Source of the DNA: Bacillota bacterium
Lineage (GTDB): Bacteria; Bacillota; Dethiobacteria; DTU022
Direction: 5' to 3'
DNA length: 64,000 nt
Assembly (NCBI GenBank): GCA_033549065.1
Contig: JAWSUE010000011.1
Location: 39,835-103,834 of the forward strand
Shown here: piece after piece, positions 61,554 to 64,000 of the stretch
Position numbering within the stretch: position 1 is the first letter of the stretch
Layout of the letters: the number at the start of each line of letters is the position of its first letter
Translations under genes and position numbers: made by a program
The notes under the pieces: generated by a model
Seen by the model: only the letters and a program-made list of their open reading frames with translations
Databases searched by the model: none
What the model was told of the DNA's origin: nothing

Positions 61554-62497
61554 TCTTCGGTATCAATTGATTCATCCGGAAATAGAAAACTGTTTAAGTC
61601 TATGTTTTCTGTCTCTGCAGGTTCTTCAATATTAACTGTAAAGATGGTAAACACCTTACCCTCAAATATTACATTTTCCGGGAGCAGGAGCTGGCCGATA
61701 AATAAATATCGACCTGGTTCATCTGGGTTATAGACCGGATCCGACTCATCGCTCCACTCGATGGGAATACCGGTTAAAATGAACTCATCAAAAACCAGGT
61801 CGATTATTTCCGGAAATTCTACTTCTTCGAAAACGGTTCCGGGAAAAACAGTTATTACAAATCCCTCATCCTGATTTACTACAAATATTACCTCTTCCTC
61901 GATACCGGTATTCAGCTGATCGACAATGCTGGCATACCCTACAATCTTGGTATCTTCAAAAATTCTGGCATCGGGGTCAAGAAAGGCAAGGTCAATATAA
62001 CGTTTAACCGTACCGTCAGAGGTTTCTGCATGCTGATAGATCGCCAGCGAATTGCTCTCACCGGATTCTGCTGAGATGTTCTGGGTAAGTTGGCCGGATT
62101 CACCTCGATCAGCCTTTACGCTAACTGCGAATACCTGTGGGTAATTGCTGTCCAGGTATTCTGATTCAGGGTTTAAGCCAAAGGTTGAAGCCACTTCCAG
62201 GCCGCGCAGCGAGTCGGGATCTGCTATCCAGCTGCTTTCACTGCTGACAGCCAGGGTTCCGTCACCAACTGTTCCTGCTTCAACTCTCTGGAGGTTGCCC
62301 ACACCCTTAACAAGTGTTTTGTGAAAGCCTGCTCCACTGTACTCATCACCACTGAGAATTTTGATAAGAATAATCCCATCAAGATCATAAGATTTTTGGT
62401 AGCTGATTGTTCCATATGAGGCAAAAACAGGTGCAGCAGAAGTCAGGAATAATAGAAAAGCAAGAAGAATAGAAATAAAACATTTAGTCCGCAACAT
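61550..62497 (-). CDS. Secreted protein of unknown function
   Basis: A 315-residue protein with a Sec signal peptide (about 1-27, cleavage after VFA). The mature part is acidic, beta-rich and cysteine-free, with segments such as GYASIVDQLNTGIEEEVIFVVNQDEG and an acidic C-terminus. I recognise no domain. It has a perfect-consensus promoter, suggesting high expression, and a GGGAGG ribosome site. It converges on the pilus operon and could be a cell-surface or pilus-associated substrate, but nothing proves that. Confidence 0.7.
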   Translation of the reverse strand: MLRTKCFISILLAFLLFLTSAAPVFASYGTISYQKSYDLDGIILIKILSGDEYSGAGFHKTLVKGVGNLQRVEAGTVGDGTLAVSSESSWIADPDSLRGLEVASTFGLNPESEYLDSNYPQVFAVSVKADRGESGQLTQNISAESGESNSLAIYQHAETSDGTVKRYIDLAFLDPDARIFEDTKIVGYASIVDQLNTGIEEEVIFVVNQDEGFVITVFPGTVFEEVEFPEIIDLVFDEFILTGIPIEWSDESDPVYNPDEPGRYLFIGQLLLPENVIFEGKVFTIFTVNIEEPAETENIDLNSFLFPDESIDTED

Positions 62498-62581
62498 AAG
62501 TTATCTTCCTCCCTGAAAGTAATTAGCGGTATCTTTTATATCTCTTTATTTTGCTCTTTATCTATATTCAAACTTCACTGT

Positions 62582-62610
62582 ATTATATTTCAAGTTTTTA
62601 GTTTTGTCAA
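62582..62610 (-). promoter_or_regulatory. Perfect-consensus promoter of the secreted-protein gene
   Basis: On the minus strand, -35 TTGACA (62610-62605), 17-bp spacer, -10 TATAAT (62587-62582). Every base matches the sigma-A consensus. It gives a leader of about 78 nt. Confidence 0.85.
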
Positions 62611-62718
62611 ATTTTTCTTTAAATGGTTGTCCCTTATTTCTTTTTATGAAATTGCAGGATTTTATTCCTGGATGTCGTAACTTATCAGCAAGTCTTAATC
62701 TATAAGGATATATTATTT

Positions 62719-63738
62719 ATGGAAACTGCTTTTTCTGGAATGCAGGACATCCTCAGAAAAGCAACTGAAGAAAACCATCTTTTTTTAAGTATCCTAAATT
62801 TCCTCCCCGACCCCTCCTTTGCCATCGATACCGAGGGTAAAATTACCATCTGGAATAAAGCGATCGAAGATTTAACCGGCCGGAGCGCAGAAAGTATCCT
62901 GGGCAAGAATGACTATGAACATTCATACTGCCTCTGTGGTGAGCGAAAACCCTTTATTGTCGATAATCTGATTGCAAACCTGCTAAATATTCCGGAAAAA
63001 AATGTTGAATTTTACTCGATCAATAAATGTGCAAATGGCGATGTTTACTGCGAAACTGAATGTAGTGATCTAAATGGAGTGAGAAACAGCTACCAGATTA
63101 AAGCTTCACCCCTATATACAAAAACCGGGGAACTTATGGGTGCCATCGCAATTCTGAAAGTATCCTCCGATGATAAATACAAATATACCAAAATTTATCA
63201 GGATAAAATTGTTATTTCTTTGCAGAAAATGCTGGATGAAAAAACTGAAGAAACGGTTACCCATGCCTTCAGGATCAATGATTATGCCACACAGATCGGA
63301 AAAGCCCTTAACCTCACGGCTAACGAGCTTCATAAACTTGCCCTGCTCTCTGCCCTGCACGATTTAGGTAAAATCGCTATCCCCGACAGCATAATCCTCA
63401 AAACGAAAAAACTGACGCCCGAGGAATGGGAAATCATGAAGAAGCACTCCGAAATCGGCTATAACATAACCAATTCCATCCCCGGCCTGTCGCATATTTC
63501 AAAGATGATCCTTCACCACCATGAATGGTGGAACGGCAAGGGTTATCCTGACGGGCTCTCCGGTGAGGAGATCCCCCTTCTTTCCCGGATCATTGCCGTT
63601 GTCGACGCCTACGACGTGATGGTCACCGGCCGCTCATACAAAAAGTCCCTTACGCCACATGAAGCCCTCAAAGAGCTTCAGGATTACGCAGGGACCCATT
63701 TTGAACCAAGGTTGGTAAAAATATTCACCGCCTTGTAA
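62719..63738 (+). CDS. PAS domain/HD-GYP cyclic-di-GMP phosphodiesterase-like protein
   Basis: A 339-residue soluble signalling protein. A PAS domain (about 25-145, FAIDTEGKITIWNKAIEDLTG, YSINKCANGDVYCETECSDL) precedes an HD-GYP domain (about 160-335) with HDLGKIAIPD, HHHEWWNGKGYPDGL and RIIAVVDAYDVM. The full HD and GYP motifs predict an active phosphodiesterase of a cyclic dinucleotide. The neighbouring pilus genes make c-di-GMP control of pili attractive, but that is inference. Start ATG at 62719 with GGATAT only, a weak ribosome site. Confidence 0.9.
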   Translation: METAFSGMQDILRKATEENHLFLSILNFLPDPSFAIDTEGKITIWNKAIEDLTGRSAESILGKNDYEHSYCLCGERKPFIVDNLIANLLNIPEKNVEFYSINKCANGDVYCETECSDLNGVRNSYQIKASPLYTKTGELMGAIAILKVSSDDKYKYTKIYQDKIVISLQKMLDEKTEETVTHAFRINDYATQIGKALNLTANELHKLALLSALHDLGKIAIPDSIILKTKKLTPEEWEIMKKHSEIGYNITNSIPGLSHISKMILHHHEWWNGKGYPDGLSGEEIPLLSRIIAVVDAYDVMVTGRSYKKSLTPHEALKELQDYAGTHFEPRLVKIFTAL

Positions 63739-63747
63739 GCCAGGCTA

Positions 63748-64000
63748 CTAACTTATTAACTTACTGACTGCCGCATCTGAAATATTAATATAATCAGCAA
63801 TTTCTCTAAAGGAGTAACCTTCACTTTTCGCCATTGATGCATATTTCTTTTTATATTCTCTCAAATGCCTTTTTCTTGATCCGCTGCGTATTAATAATAT
63901 ATCTGCTCTTTCTTTAGCTTTTTAACCAGTTCGAGAAAGTATTTTTTATTGCCATCATGACCCATTATCTTCTCCCGATTATTGCTTCGCTGGGTTACAT
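63748..64000 (-). pseudogene. Frameshifted remnant with HTH tail, transposase-like
   Basis: On the minus strand a frame entering from the right edge (with an ATG at 63965, MGHDGNKKYFLELVKKLKKE) stops, and the sequence continues in another frame to a TAG at 63748. The second frame gives AKERADILLIRSGSRKRHL and a helix-turn-helix tail (YSFREIADYINISDAAVSKLI). Such tails occur at the C-terminus of REP-associated (RAYT/Y1) transposase-like proteins. The split frame and missing upstream part suggest decay. Identity is low-confidence because only the end is visible. Confidence 0.35.

Noticed and set aside
1..64000. CRISPR arrays, prophage, intact insertion sequences, riboswitches, rRNA
   Set aside because: I saw no spaced direct repeats, phage structural genes, terminal inverted repeats, riboswitch or T-box signatures, or rRNA sequence.

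Overview
The window looks like a chromosomal segment of an anaerobic, monoderm Bacillota, in or near Clostridia. Four things point there. Housekeeping gene order matches the Bacillus/Clostridium pattern: cmk-plsC-ispH::S1-der-plsY, scpA-scpB-rluB, xerD-deoB, and efp-asp23-nusB-xseA-xseB-ispA-folD-dxs-tlyA-nadK-recN. Promoters are strong sigma-A type, TTGACA/TATAAT with 16-17 bp spacers. GTG and TTG starts with good Shine-Dalgarno sites are common. Metabolic genes are anaerobic: ADP-forming acyl-CoA synthetase, acyl-CoA dehydrogenase, a NuoG-like/NuoF-GltD electron-transfer pair, radical SAM enzymes and an Rrf2 Fe-S regulator. I cannot name a species.

Layout. 1-2.5 kb: end of a lipid kinase gene, then slipin and NfeD membrane quality-control genes. 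2.6-4.6 kb: an IscR-like Rrf2 regulator and a two-gene zinc-ribbon/4Fe-4S operon; both promoters carry the same operator-like dyad. 4.6-6.6 kb: ndk and the polyamine genes speE-speD. 6.7-10 kb: fused ADP-forming acetate-CoA ligase plus a BioD/DRTGG protein. 10-12.2 kb: a KamA-family enzyme with glutamate 2,3-aminomutase residues, a secreted protein and tRNA-Pro(GGG). 12.3-32 kb: a mostly minus-strand housekeeping block (two plsY paralogues, der, ispH::S1, cmk, scpAB, trpS, deoB, xerD, nudF) ending with an acyl-CoA dehydrogenase and a CBS-PAS-sigma54 activator. 32-50.9 kb: recN, nadK, tlyA, dxs, oapA, OLE RNA, folD, fchA, ispA, xseBA, a redox pair, a TsaD paralogue, nusB, asp23/amaP and efp. 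50.9-62.5 kb: pepP, aroQ, aroE and a type IV pilus/pseudopilus set split into divergent arms. The right end holds a PAS/HD-GYP protein and a frameshifted gene remnant.

The most striking element is the 648-nt gap between folD and the dxs-side genes. It has a near-consensus promoter, a long leader with no sensible reading frame, and then a small multipass membrane protein. Position, length and partner match the OLE (Ornate, Large, Extremophilic) RNA and its partner OapA.

Other points of interest. FolD has lost two of the three cyclohydrolase catalytic residues and sits beside an FchA-type cyclohydrolase, which suggests the two FolD activities are divided between two genes. Five places where spore-formers keep sporulation genes in this gene order (after der/plsY, between scpB and rluB, after deoB, after recN, between efp and asp23) hold none, which suggests a lineage that has lost sporulation. 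The KamA-family residues predict beta-glutamate synthesis. One pseudopilin gene has no ordinary start codon and appears to begin with AUA. No CRISPR array, prophage or intact insertion sequence was seen.
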